Notes: generated by a model not told the origin, from the sequence alone. Shown: positions 35,778 to 44,565, counted from the stretch's first letter. The stretch: 64,000 nucleotides of DNA from Halomonas sp. SpR8 (GCF_031010195.1 NZ_JAUAMC010000005.1:186001-250000), one strand, 5' to 3'. Made by a program: numbers and translations.

Positions 35778-36782
35778 GTGAACGAACTGGTTTTTTTCAT
35801 CAATAATGTGGTGATTTCGGGCAGCGTGAGTGGCTCCATTTATGCCATCGGGGCAATCGGGGTGACGCTGATTTTCAGCATAATGCGCTTTGCCCACTTC
35901 GCCCACGCTGACATGATGACCTTCGGTGCCTTTATGGTGCTGCTGCTGACCACGCTGTTCCCAGCAGCGGGCGCCAGCATTGGCGTGCCAACGGCGGTGT
36001 TAATGCTGCCGCTGGCGATGCTGCTCACCGCCGCCTTGGCGGTGGGTATCGACAAAACCTTCTATAAGCCGCTACGCGCTCATGGGGTAAAACCCATCGT
36101 GTTGGTGATTGGTTCGCTGGGTGTCACCTTGATCCTGCAGGGGCTGATCCGGCTGTTTTCCGGCACCGGCGGGCAGAGCCTCTACGTGGATGACCGCAAA
36201 GAGATTTTTCGCCTGGCGCTGCCCCTTGAGGGCGTACGGGCACCTATCGTGGTGACCGAACCGCAGATCTACCTGTTTGTGATTACCCTCGTCGCCGTGG
36301 TGGCGCTGCACCTTTTCCTTAACCGTTCACGGTTAGGCAAGGCGATGCGCGCCATGTCGGATAATCCTGAGCTTGCCCAGGCTTCGGGGATCAATACCAA
36401 TACCATTGTGGCGGTCACCTGGATAATTGCCGGGGCGTTGGCCGCCATTGCTGGCACACTGCTCTCCCTGGATGTCACTTTCAAGCCCGACTTAAGCTTC
36501 TTCCTGCTACTGCCTATCTTCGCTGCCGCCATTGTCGGCGGCGTTGGCCACCCTTACGGGGCCATTGTCGGTGGTTTTGTGGTTGGCTTTGCCGAGACAC
36601 TGGCGGTGTTTAACTGGAACGTGCTACTGCGCCCCTTCCGCGACAGCCTGCCTACCTGGTTAGAGCTACCCTCAAATCTGGCCTTTGTGGGCACCGAGTA
36701 CAAAATTGTGGTGCCGTTTTTCATTCTGGTGGCCATTCTGGTGTGGCGCCCCACCGGACTATTCAAGGGCAAGGTGATCTAA
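35778..36782 (+). CDS. livH: Branched-chain amino-acid type ABC transporter permease (LivH family)
   Basis: Inner-membrane permease of the importer. The open frame begins inside livF, but the GTG at 35778 (product MNELVFFINNVVISGSVSGS) has AGGGAGA 6 bp upstream and matches the family N-terminus. The 334-residue protein is mostly hydrophobic, with about eight helices and the LivH motif NPELAQASGINTNTIVAVTW, the loop that contacts an ATPase. Its stop overlaps the livM start by one base (TAATG). Confidence 0.9.
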   Translation: MNELVFFINNVVISGSVSGSIYAIGAIGVTLIFSIMRFAHFAHADMMTFGAFMVLLLTTLFPAAGASIGVPTAVLMLPLAMLLTAALAVGIDKTFYKPLRAHGVKPIVLVIGSLGVTLILQGLIRLFSGTGGQSLYVDDRKEIFRLALPLEGVRAPIVVTEPQIYLFVITLVAVVALHLFLNRSRLGKAMRAMSDNPELAQASGINTNTIVAVTWIIAGALAAIAGTLLSLDVTFKPDLSFFLLLPIFAAAIVGGVGHPYGAIVGGFVVGFAETLAVFNWNVLLRPFRDSLPTWLELPSNLAFVGTEYKIVVPFFILVAILVWRPTGLFKGKVI

Positions 36783-38107
36783 TGAGTAACTCAGAAAATA
36801 CCCGCAACCCTGCCTACACGCCCCAAGATGCCACCCAACAACGCCGCTTTCCACTGCGCGAACTGATCCTGTTCGGGGTACTGCTGGTCGCGGTGTTAGC
36901 GGTCTATGCCATCATGGGCGCCGCCTACAGCACGCGCATGCTGGTAGAAGCAGCTTGTTACGCCATTCTGGCGCTGGGATTAACCATTCAGTGGGGCTAC
37001 GCCGGGCAGTTTAACGCCGGTGTGATGGGCTTTGTTGCTCTGGGCGGCTTCTGCGCCATGTTTTTCAGCGTGCCGGTTAATGATGCCTTTTGGGGCACTG
37101 CGCTACCCGGCGAATTTGGCCGCGTGCTGCTATACGGTGCCGCCGCCATCCTGCTGATCGTGGGCGCCAGCAAGCTGGATCGCCTGGGCGTGCCCAAGCC
37201 CCTGCGGACGTTTATCGCGGTGGTGCTGGGCGTCGTGCTTTACCTGGTGGTGATTAGCCAGTTACGAGAGGTCACTGATGCGATTGAAAGCCAGGCGGGC
37301 TTTGTCGGTGGGCTAGGCTTACCGCCCTGGACGGGCTGGATTGTCGGGGGCGCGTTGGCGGGGGGCGTGGGCTACTTTATCGGTCATATCTGCCTCGGTT
37401 TACGCAGCGACTACCTAGCCATTGCCACCCTGGGCATTGCCGAAATCATCAAAGCGTTCTTGAAAAATTCTGACTGGCTTACCCGCGGCACCGCCACGGT
37501 TTCCCCATTACCCTGGCCAACACCGGGGCCTGCCGAACTGGGATTCACCCTCTCCCGCGCCATCTACCTCTCGTTTACCGCGGTGATCATTGCGATGATC
37601 TTCTTTCTGCTCAACCGTGCCTACAACGCCCCCTGGGGACGGATGATACGGGCGATTCGCGATAACGAAGTCTCCGCTGCCGCAATGGGTAAAGATATCA
37701 ACAAACGGCGCCTGGAGATCTTCGTGCTCGGCTGCATTTTGATGGGCTTGGGCGGCGGCATCCTGGGTACTTTCAACAGCCTCTTCGATCCTCAAGGCTA
37801 CTTGCCCCTCAACCATACCTTTCTGGTGCTGGTGATGGTCATTCTGGGCGGGCCGGGCAACAACCTGGGCACCATTTTCGGCGCCGTGGCGGTGTATATC
37901 ATCTGGATTATGTCTGAGCCGCTGGCGCTGTTTTTGATGCAATTAGCCGTGGCGTTTGGCGAAGGCGTTTTCGGTTGGGACGTCCCGGGCAATATGGATA
38001 GCCGCGCCCTGCAGGCCCGTGTGCTGGTCATCGGCCTGCTGATCACCATGGTGCTGCGCTTTGCCCCTAAAGGCCTGCTGCCCGAGAAGATCAAAAGCCA
38101 CAGCTGA
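36782..38107 (+). CDS. livM: Branched-chain amino-acid type ABC transporter permease (LivM family)
   Basis: Second permease of the importer, at 441 residues longer than LivH, as is normal for LivM. The start at 36782 overlaps the livH stop. After a polar N-terminus of about 30 residues come many hydrophobic segments, the LIQWGYAGQFNAGVMGFVAL-type segment near residue 75 and IRAIRDNEVSAAAMGKDINK, the ATPase-contact loop. No substrate-binding protein gene follows or precedes; it must be elsewhere or be shared. Confidence 0.9.
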   Translation: MSNSENTRNPAYTPQDATQQRRFPLRELILFGVLLVAVLAVYAIMGAAYSTRMLVEAACYAILALGLTIQWGYAGQFNAGVMGFVALGGFCAMFFSVPVNDAFWGTALPGEFGRVLLYGAAAILLIVGASKLDRLGVPKPLRTFIAVVLGVVLYLVVISQLREVTDAIESQAGFVGGLGLPPWTGWIVGGALAGGVGYFIGHICLGLRSDYLAIATLGIAEIIKAFLKNSDWLTRGTATVSPLPWPTPGPAELGFTLSRAIYLSFTAVIIAMIFFLLNRAYNAPWGRMIRAIRDNEVSAAAMGKDINKRRLEIFVLGCILMGLGGGILGTFNSLFDPQGYLPLNHTFLVLVMVILGGPGNNLGTIFGAVAVYIIWIMSEPLALFLMQLAVAFGEGVFGWDVPGNMDSRALQARVLVIGLLITMVLRFAPKGLLPEKIKSHS

Positions 38108-38129
38108 TGCGCGAAAAGCGTTGACCTAT

Positions 38130-38161
38130 AAAAAATGCCCGGCTGGGAATAGTCGGGCATT
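38130..38161 (-). terminator. Minus-strand-oriented terminator downstream of livM
   Basis: AATGCCCG and CGGGCATT (38134-38141 and 38154-38161) form an 8-bp stem. The T-run is on the minus strand (six A at 38130-38135 on the plus strand), so it best fits termination of leftward transcripts, presumably from the histidine phosphatase gene reading antisense through the RidA-like gene. It could still work weakly for livM. Confidence 0.6.
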
Positions 38162-38301
38162 GTCATGTTTAGAGCCACTATCGGCTAATGTCTGCTGTAC
38201 GCGCTAGCTAGTCTATTCCTAGTATCACGTGGAATGTCCTTGGGTTGGCTAAAGAACGCTCGATAGGACAGTTATTAAAACAGTTAAAGAAGGATAACAG
38301 C

Positions 38302-38694
38302 ATGATTGAAAAACTGTTTATTGACCGCGCACCCCAGCCTATTGCGCCCTTTTCCCACGCCTGCCGCGTTGGTGACCTGGTGTTTATCACCGGGCAAATG
38401 CCAACAGTGCCCGAGACCAATGAAATGCTACTGGGCACCTTCACCGAGCAGACCCACCGGGTGATGCAGAACCTGGCGATTGTATTGGAAGAAGTCGGCA
38501 GTGCCTTTGAGTACGTAGTGCAGTCGCGGGTATTTATTACCAATATGGGCCACTTCGACGAAGTGAATAAGGTCTACGCCAGCTACTTCCCTCAGCCACT
38601 GCCTACCCGCACCTGCATTGGCGTGACTGGCCTAGCGGGCGGTGCCGATGTGGAAGTCGATATGATTGCCTGGATACCGCCTAGCAAGGACTAA
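38302..38694 (+). CDS. RidA family enamine/imine deaminase (YjgF/YER057c/UK114)
   Basis: RidA proteins hydrolyse reactive enamine intermediates made by PLP enzymes and so protect amino-acid metabolism. The start at 38302 (MIEKLFIDRAPQPIAPFSHA) follows AAGGATAA. The 130-residue product has FSHACRVGDLVFITGQMP and the C-terminal LPTRTCIGVTGLAGGADVEV with the conserved arginine that binds the substrate carboxylate. The paralogue subgroup (RidA versus Rid2-7) is not certain. Its stop codon overlaps that of the convergent phosphatase gene. Confidence 0.9.
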   Translation: MIEKLFIDRAPQPIAPFSHACRVGDLVFITGQMPTVPETNEMLLGTFTEQTHRVMQNLAIVLEEVGSAFEYVVQSRVFITNMGHFDEVNKVYASYFPQPLPTRTCIGVTGLAGGADVEVDMIAWIPPSKD

Positions 38695-39284
38695 GCGCCC
38701 ACCTGGGTAATACTGGCCGGCAGTAACGCCGACTGTTCGCGGTGTTGGGTGAGCGGCTTGTTAGCCAGCGCTGTCAGCAGGATTTGCAGTGGATCACCAT
38801 GACTAACCAGCACAATCGTTTCACCGCTGGCCTTTCGCTCCCACTCTTCGATCACCGCCCGCATGCGGTTTGCCACCGCGCTTACTGCTTCGACCTGATG
38901 CTGAGTGTGTTCGGCATCTTCAGCGTCTAACGCCCAGATGATTGGATAGCGATCATCACCCTGCCCCTCCAGCTCGCCAAAGTAGCGCTCGCGCAGGCGC
39001 GTATCCACCCTCGGCAACAAATTAAATCTGGCAGACACGTGAGCAGCGGTCTGAGTAGTTCGCAAAAAATCCGAATGCACCACGTGGATGGGTGCTGGCC
39101 ACTGCCAGTCAGCAACGAGTCGAGCAAGTTGTTGCTCCCCCACTTCCGAAAGGCCGAAGTTTTCCACCCCCCGCTCCGGTGAACTAACGATCACTCCTTG
39201 CTGATTGGCCTGACTATGGCCGTGGCGCATTAGTAGATAGCGATTGCGCCAATGGTCTGAGAGTGCCTGTAAAGTATTTGACAT
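38691..39284 (-). CDS. Histidine phosphatase family protein
   Basis: A phosphoglycerate-mutase-like phosphatase. The start at 39284 (MSNTLQALSDHWRNRYLLMR) is chosen because the catalytic RHG motif is then at residues 20-22; the frame further upstream is not family-like. The 197-residue product has RHGHSQANQQG, a central arginine/glutamate region (RLRERYFGELEGQ) and the second catalytic histidine in VLVSHGDPLQ. Substrate is unknown. The 3' end overlaps that of the RidA-like gene by 4 bp. Confidence 0.9.
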   Translation of the reverse strand: MSNTLQALSDHWRNRYLLMRHGHSQANQQGVIVSSPERGVENFGLSEVGEQQLARLVADWQWPAPIHVVHSDFLRTTQTAAHVSARFNLLPRVDTRLRERYFGELEGQGDDRYPIIWALDAEDAEHTQHQVEAVSAVANRMRAVIEEWERKASGETIVLVSHGDPLQILLTALANKPLTQHREQSALLPASITQVGA

Positions 39285-39456
39285 ATGTTCGTCATAAACC
39301 CTAGATTGAAGTGTCTGCTTTCGAAAATAACCATTCTTCGCGCGGAATGTCCACTTCCGAAACATTGCCCCTTTCCAGCAATGGCAAAGCGCGATAAAGA
39401 GAACAAAGCTTTATTCATAGCAACACCACAAAAATAACGCACACATGAGGCTCAAC

Positions 39457-40449
39457 ATGACAACTTCGCTCTTTCGCAAGCGCCCGCTTGCAATGCTTAC
39501 TGCTGCATCCCTGTTACCGTTCGCTCTGCTATCGACACACGCCTACGCAGAATGTGAGCGCGGCGACCTGGCAGATATCTACTGTGACGAAGATGGCGAC
39601 ATGGTCGCTGACCGCCCCGCGGATGAATCCGAGTGGGACAACCCCGATACGCTTATCTTTGCTTATACCCCGGTTGAAGATCCGGCGATCTATTCAGATA
39701 TCTGGCAACCCTTTATCGATCACTTGTCCGCAGTAACCGAGCGCGATGTTCGCTTCTTTGCGGTGCAGTCCAACGCGGCCCAAGTCGAAGCTATGCGCAG
39801 CGGGCGGCTGCATATCGCCGGGTTCTCCACTGGCCCCACGCCTTTCGCAGTGAACCTCGCCGGGGCGGTGCCGTTTGCCTTGATGGGTTCGGACGACGGT
39901 CAGTTTGGCTATACTCTGCAGCTGTTCACCCACGTCGATTCTAATATTCACGAGGTCGAAGATCTCAAAGACAAACGCGTTGCCCACACTTCCCCTACCT
40001 CTAACTCGGGCAACTTAGCACCTCGCGCACTGCTACCAGAACTGGGCATCACCCCCGACGAAGATTACGAAGTGGTCTACTCAGGTAGCCATGACCAATC
40101 CATGCTCGGCGTCGTGGCTCAAGACTATGACGCCGCTCCGGTAGCTTCTGAAGTCGTTGAGCGGATGGCTGCACGCGGTCTTTACGATGAAGAAGACGTG
40201 CGCCTGATCTACGAATCCGACCGCTTCCCCACCACCTCTTACAACTACGCGCACAACCTGCATCCCGACTTAGTCGAGAAAATCGAAGAAGCCTTCTTCA
40301 GCTTCGATTTTGTTGGCACTGAGCTAGGTGAAGAGTTTGCAGGCGTCGAGAAATTCATTCCTATCAATTACAAAGACAACTGGCAGGTGATTCGTACCAT
40401 CCAGGCGGCCAATAACGTGAGCTATACGCCCGAAAACCTGGAAGAGTAA
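39457..40449 (+). CDS. phnD: Phosphonate/phosphite ABC transporter, periplasmic substrate-binding protein
   Basis: Binds the phosphorus oxyanion or phosphonate in the periplasm for the PhnC-PhnE importer that follows. The ATG at 39457 is preferred to one four codons earlier because GAGG lies 6 bp upstream. The 330-residue product has a signal peptide ending near residue 31 (THAYA), then a short Cys- and Asp-rich segment (C33, C43, and D44/D46/D48/D52 in CDEDGDMVAD). The PhnD domain follows (FAYTPVEDPAIYSDIW, QSNAAQVEAMRSGRL, VAHTSPTSNSGNLAPR). The acidic segment looks like a calcium-binding loop. Confidence 0.92.
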   Translation: MTTSLFRKRPLAMLTAASLLPFALLSTHAYAECERGDLADIYCDEDGDMVADRPADESEWDNPDTLIFAYTPVEDPAIYSDIWQPFIDHLSAVTERDVRFFAVQSNAAQVEAMRSGRLHIAGFSTGPTPFAVNLAGAVPFALMGSDDGQFGYTLQLFTHVDSNIHEVEDLKDKRVAHTSPTSNSGNLAPRALLPELGITPDEDYEVVYSGSHDQSMLGVVAQDYDAAPVASEVVERMAARGLYDEEDVRLIYESDRFPTTSYNYAHNLHPDLVEKIEEAFFSFDFVGTELGEEFAGVEKFIPINYKDNWQVIRTIQAANNVSYTPENLEE

Positions 40450-40523
40450 AACCTGAGCTCAAGTAATAAGTGCAGCACCGCTACCGGCGGTGCGGCTATT
40501 TTCTCGACGATGGAAGCGAACAC

Positions 40524-41321
40524 ATGCTGGAAATTACCAATCTGGTCAAACGCTATGGCCACGATGAAGCCGTGCTAAAAGGGCTTGATCTCAGGGTAGA
40601 GGGAAACAGCGTTGTGTCTATCGTAGGCGCTTCAGGCGCCGGCAAAAGCACCATGCTGAGGTGTATTAACCGCTTGGTCGAGCCAACGTCCGGCTCTATC
40701 AAACTCAATGGCAATGAGCTGGTCAACCTGAAAGGCGCAGAGTTACGCCGCGCGCGGCGCAAAATCGGCATGGTATTCCAAGGCTTTAATCTGCTGGATC
40801 GCTTAACGGTGATGGAAAACGTACTGGCTGGACGTTTAGGCTATGTGAATCTCTATCAGGCGATTTCGCGTCGCTACCCTCAGGCCGATATAGAGCGTGC
40901 GTTCGTGCTGATGGAGCGTGTCGGCATTGCTCATTACGCCAACAAGCGTGCCGATGAGCTCTCCGGTGGCGAGCGCCAGCGAGTAGGCGTGGTGCGCGCC
41001 TTGATGCAGGAGCCGGAAGTGCTGCTCGCCGATGAGCCCACCGCCTCGCTTGACCCGCGAACGTCTGAGCAGATCATGATTCTGCTGCAAAGCCTGGCCA
41101 GCGAGCTTTCACTGCCGGTGCTGATTAATATCCACAACGTCGCTCAGGCCAAAACCTATACCGAGCGCATTGTGGGCCTACGCCACGGCAAGATGATCTT
41201 TGATGGTGTGCCTGCCGACTTTAATAAAGACGCGTTAGACGCTATTTACGGCGGCATTGATGCACCGGACGATGCCATTACCGATACGCCTGCGGAGGAG
41301 CGCTCCCATGACTCCGCCTGA
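40524..41321 (+). CDS. phnC: Phosphonate/phosphite ABC transporter ATP-binding protein
   Basis: ATPase of the importer. The start at 40524 (MLEITNLVKRYGHDEAVLKG) follows GGAAGC; the frame to 40470 does not fit. The 265-residue product has Walker A GASGAGKST (35-43), the signature LSGGERQRVGVVRALM, and Walker B LLADEPTASLDP. The Q-loop and the PhnC-type GRLGYVNLYQAISRRYP insertion are present. It lies 74 bp after phnD and overlaps the first permease gene by 14 bp. Confidence 0.95.
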   Translation: MLEITNLVKRYGHDEAVLKGLDLRVEGNSVVSIVGASGAGKSTMLRCINRLVEPTSGSIKLNGNELVNLKGAELRRARRKIGMVFQGFNLLDRLTVMENVLAGRLGYVNLYQAISRRYPQADIERAFVLMERVGIAHYANKRADELSGGERQRVGVVRALMQEPEVLLADEPTASLDPRTSEQIMILLQSLASELSLPVLINIHNVAQAKTYTERIVGLRHGKMIFDGVPADFNKDALDAIYGGIDAPDDAITDTPAEERSHDSA

Positions 41322-42120
41322 CGCCCTTTCCTCTGTGCCAAGAACCTGGAAAAAACCACCGTTTATCGCCAACCCCCTGGTGCGCTACGGGTTAATCGTG
41401 ATTGCCGTGGTTTATCTCGTCTGGGCCTTTGGTTCATTGCCGTTCAACTGGGCACGTATCTCTGAAGGCTTGCCCCGCGCAGCGCGCATTTTTGGCGGCG
41501 GCTTCCCGCCTAACCTTGAGCGCTATGAGCTACTGCTAACCGGGTTTAAAGAGAGCTTTCAAATCGCCATTTTGGCAACGCTACTGGGCGTCTTTCTGTC
41601 GATTCCGTTTGCCGTGATGGCTGCGCGTAATATTGCGCCGATGCCGATTTATATTATTGGCCGAGCGGTAATTATTATATCGCGTAGCTTCCACCCGGTG
41701 ATCGTGGCGATTCTGTTTGTGGCTGCCGTGGGGTTTGGCCCGCTAGCCGGCATTCTTACCCTGACGCTTTACTCGATCGGCTTCGTCGGCAAACTGCTTG
41801 CCGAAGAGATTGAAGAGATCAACTGGGGGCAAGTAGAAGCCATGAAAGCCGCAGGCGCAGGTTATGTGGCTATTCTCTACTACGCAGTGTTTCCGCAGAT
41901 CCTGCCGCGCCAAGTGGGGCTTTCCATGTACCAACTGGACAGCAACCTGCGCGCTTCCGCAGTGGTCGGGATTGTCGGCGCGGGCGGCATTGGCGGCACG
42001 CTGATGAACGCCTTTGGCCGCTACGACTACGATTTCGCCTTTGCGATTCTGCTTATTATCATCGCGGTCATTTTGCTCAGCGAAGGTGTCAGCGGCTGGG
42101 TAAGGAAAAAAATATGGTAG
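41308..42120 (+). CDS. phnE: Phosphonate/phosphite ABC transporter permease, first subunit
   Basis: One of two PhnE-like permeases. The start at 41308 (MTPPDALSSVPRTWKKPPFI) has GGAGGAG 8 bp upstream, inside the end of phnC. The 270-residue product has about six hydrophobic segments and the EAA-type loop VEAMKAAGAGYVAILYYAVF. A heterodimer with the next gene product is likely, since both permeases are made from the same operon. Confidence 0.92.
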   Translation: MTPPDALSSVPRTWKKPPFIANPLVRYGLIVIAVVYLVWAFGSLPFNWARISEGLPRAARIFGGGFPPNLERYELLLTGFKESFQIAILATLLGVFLSIPFAVMAARNIAPMPIYIIGRAVIIISRSFHPVIVAILFVAAVGFGPLAGILTLTLYSIGFVGKLLAEEIEEINWGQVEAMKAAGAGYVAILYYAVFPQILPRQVGLSMYQLDSNLRASAVVGIVGAGGIGGTLMNAFGRYDYDFAFAILLIIIAVILLSEGVSGWVRKKIW

Positions 42121-42923
42121 ATCACGCACAGCAGCTTGCCGATCGGGTCTGGCAACGCTACGACCGCAAACAGCGGCTCATCCGCTACGCCGTGCTCTTC
42201 GCCACCCTAATGGTGGTGTTTTGGGCGGTGCGCGATATTGATATCTTCTGGCCCTGGGTGTGGGATGCACCCAATCAAATCTCAGGGCTTGGGGGCCGCA
42301 TGTGGCCGCCTAGTGCGGCAGGGCTCAACGGCATTATCGCCGCCCTGATTGAGACCGTGCATATCGCCACTCTGGCCACCTTCCTGACGATTTTCTTGGC
42401 GCTACCGGTCGCCTACATTGCCGCTCAGAACACCACACCAAACCGTGCGTGCTTGTGGTTGGGACGCTTTATTCTGGTCTCTAGCCGTTCGGTGAACACG
42501 ATTATCTGGGCGCTGCTTTTCGTGGCGATTTTTGGCCCAGGGGTTCTCGCTGGCATTCTCGCTATCGTATTTCGCTCTATCGGCTTTATCGGCAAGTTGA
42601 TGGGTGAGGCCATTGAGGAGATTGACCGCAACCCAGTAGAAGCCATGGAAGCCACCGGTGCCTCCAAGGCCAAGGTGGTCGCCTACGCCATTGTGCCCCA
42701 AGTGATGCCGGCCTTTTTTGCCATCGTGATCCTCCGCTGGGACATCAATATCCGCGAGTCGACGGTGCTTGGCTTAGTCGGTGCGGGCGGTATTGGGGTC
42801 ATCTTGCAAGGCGCGATTGACACCTTCGCGTGGCCGACCGTGGCGACCATTTTGATTGCCATTATCGTGCTGGTGCTGATTGGCGAAGCCATTACCAGCC
42901 TGCTGCGCAGCAAGGTGCTGTAA
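42114..42923 (+). CDS. phnE: Phosphonate/phosphite ABC transporter permease, second subunit
   Basis: Second PhnE-like permease, 269 residues, overlapping the first by 7 bp. It has the same layout with the EAA-type loop PVEAMEATGASKAKVVAYAI and a final hydrophobic segment. No C-P lyase (phnG-M), phosphonatase or phosphite dehydrogenase gene is visible downstream, so the operon imports a phosphorus compound without its catabolic enzyme in this window. Confidence 0.92.
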   Translation: MVDHAQQLADRVWQRYDRKQRLIRYAVLFATLMVVFWAVRDIDIFWPWVWDAPNQISGLGGRMWPPSAAGLNGIIAALIETVHIATLATFLTIFLALPVAYIAAQNTTPNRACLWLGRFILVSSRSVNTIIWALLFVAIFGPGVLAGILAIVFRSIGFIGKLMGEAIEEIDRNPVEAMEATGASKAKVVAYAIVPQVMPAFFAIVILRWDINIRESTVLGLVGAGGIGVILQGAIDTFAWPTVATILIAIIVLVLIGEAITSLLRSKVL

Positions 42924-43028
42924 GCCCAGTTGTTTAGACCCGGTTGCTTAAGCCAGGTAAGCGTTTGACCTAATGCCAAACGCTTGCCATGGTTAGATGA
43001 CCATCAACGACATGGAGTATGCACAGCG

Positions 43029-43457
43029 ATGACAACTTATATCGTGGTCGCCGACGCCGCTCGCGCGCGTATTTTTACCCGTGATGCTCTAACGCTAGCG
43101 GAGCAGGAAAGCTTGGTTCACGCGGAAGGACGTCTCCATGAAGGTGACTTGGTCACCGACGGCCGAGGCGATGTGCACGAGTCGATGTCCAGCACAGCAC
43201 GCTCGGCAGGCGAAGAAGGAACGGCCACTAAACACGAAAATGAGCTGTTCGCGAAAGAGGTCGCTCAACGTCTATATAGCGCCCGAGTCGGTAACAGCAT
43301 GGAAAAGCTCATCATGGTCGCACCGCCCAAGTTTTTGGGCCTGCTACGCGATAAACTCGACGGCCCCACACAAAAGTTAGTCATTCACTCCCTTTCAAAA
43401 GACCTCAGTAAAGCTTCGCTGGCAGATATTCAGACTGCCGTAAGCGATTTACGTTAA
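43029..43457 (+). CDS. Host attachment family protein (bacterial eRF1-like fold)
   Basis: The start at 43029 (MTTYIVVADAARARIFTRDA) is chosen because the family begins with this beta strand. The 142-residue product resembles proteins annotated as 'required for attachment to host cells', which have a domain related to eukaryotic release factor 1 domain 2. The C-terminal ends LSKDLSKASLADIQTAVSDL. The true function of this family is unknown. It follows phnE by 105 bp and may be separately transcribed. Confidence 0.8.
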   Translation: MTTYIVVADAARARIFTRDALTLAEQESLVHAEGRLHEGDLVTDGRGDVHESMSSTARSAGEEGTATKHENELFAKEVAQRLYSARVGNSMEKLIMVAPPKFLGLLRDKLDGPTQKLVIHSLSKDLSKASLADIQTAVSDLR

Positions 43458-43489
43458 CGACAGGCAGTTTGTTACCGAATCCAGAAATT

Positions 43490-43601
43490 TTCTTGAGCAA
43501 CAGTTCTTGAGCAACAGTTCTTGAGCAACAGTTCTTGAACAGCAGTTCTTGAACAACAGTTCTTGAACAACAGTTCTTGAACAACAGCACTTGAAAAACA
43601 G
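43490..43601. repeat. Eight-unit 14-bp tandem array behind the LysR gene
   Basis: Eight 14-bp units run without interruption from 43490 to 43601. Units 1-3 are TTCTTGAGCAACAG, unit 4 TTCTTGAACAGCAG, units 5-7 TTCTTGAACAACAG, and unit 8 CACTTGAAAAACAG. The array ends on the base before the LysR stop codon (TTA at 43602-43604). It covers most of the 144-bp gap between two convergent genes. There are no spacers, so it is not CRISPR. Confidence 0.97.
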
Positions 43602-44528
43602 TTAAGGAATCGGTGGCAGCGGAATATCGTCGCTGCGTTTGGCGCCGGCAGTCATCTCACGGCATAGGCGTAGGAATTCGCGCACGCCGGTGGTGAGATA
43701 TTTATGCCGGTGCCAGATAAACGTGAATTGACGCTTTAGATCCAACTCAGGTGTGGGCAGCGGTACCAAGCTGCCGCGCCGGAAGGCATCGCGTAGCGCC
43801 AAGCGCGAGACGCAGCCAATCCCCAGGCCTGACTCCACGGCGCGCTTAATGCCTTCGGTATGCTCTAGCTCCAGCAGGGTATTAAATCGGCTGCGACGGT
43901 GGCGGGCGGCGTGCTCCAGGGTCATGCGCGTACCGGATCCCTCTTCGCGCATTATCCAGTCCTCGCGCAGCAACTGTTCAAGCTCCAGATGTTCACGGCC
44001 TGCCAGTGGGTGGCGCGGCGAGCAAAACACGCACAGCTCATCTTCGACCCAAGGCTGGCTGATGATCATGTCGTCATCGCACTGCCCTTCGATCAGCCCT
44101 AAATCCAGCGAGTGCTGACGCACGCCTTCAATAATATGCCGCGTATTGCGCACCGCTAAACGCACCCGGCTGCCGGGGTGACGCTGCATAAAGTCACTGA
44201 TAAGCAGCGTGGCCAGGTAGTTACCAATGGTCAGCGTGGCCCCCACATCCAGCGACCCAACCCCCTTCTGCCCCCGTAGAAGCTCTTCGATCTCTTCACC
44301 CCGATCAAGCAGCGCTACCGCTTTGGGCAACAGCTGAAAGCCCAGCGCGTTGAGTTTCAAGCGTTTGCCGATCCGATCCAGCAGTTGGCAGTCGAACTGC
44401 CGCTCTAGCTCCGCAAGCGCCGTGCTGGTCGCCGATTGCGACATTGCCAGCGCCCGCGCCGCATGGGAGACGCTCTCATGCTGGGCAACCGCCACAAAGA
44501 CTTCCAACTGCCGCAGAGTGTAATGCAT
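43602..44528 (-). CDS. LysR-family transcriptional regulator (FinR-like)
   Basis: The 308-residue product has the N-terminal winged helix (residues 1-60, LRQLEVFVAVAQHESVSHAA and SATSTALAELERQFDCQLLD) and a periplasmic-binding-like effector domain after about residue 90. It is transcribed divergently from a ferredoxin-NADP reductase gene. In Pseudomonas the LysR regulator FinR controls the adjacent fpr gene in response to oxidative stress; the same layout suggests that role here, by inference. A 13-bp palindrome lies between the genes. Confidence 0.88.
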   Translation of the reverse strand: MHYTLRQLEVFVAVAQHESVSHAARALAMSQSATSTALAELERQFDCQLLDRIGKRLKLNALGFQLLPKAVALLDRGEEIEELLRGQKGVGSLDVGATLTIGNYLATLLISDFMQRHPGSRVRLAVRNTRHIIEGVRQHSLDLGLIEGQCDDDMIISQPWVEDELCVFCSPRHPLAGREHLELEQLLREDWIMREEGSGTRMTLEHAARHRRSRFNTLLELEHTEGIKRAVESGLGIGCVSRLALRDAFRRGSLVPLPTPELDLKRQFTFIWHRHKYLTTGVREFLRLCREMTAGAKRSDDIPLPPIP

Positions 44529-44565
44529 AGAGTCTGACCTTTATTTGATCTATATCTATTTTTAA

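Noticed and set aside
43490..43601. Possible CRISPR-like array
   Set aside because: The eight 14-bp units are directly adjacent with no spacers and no cas genes are nearby, so it is a simple tandem repeat.
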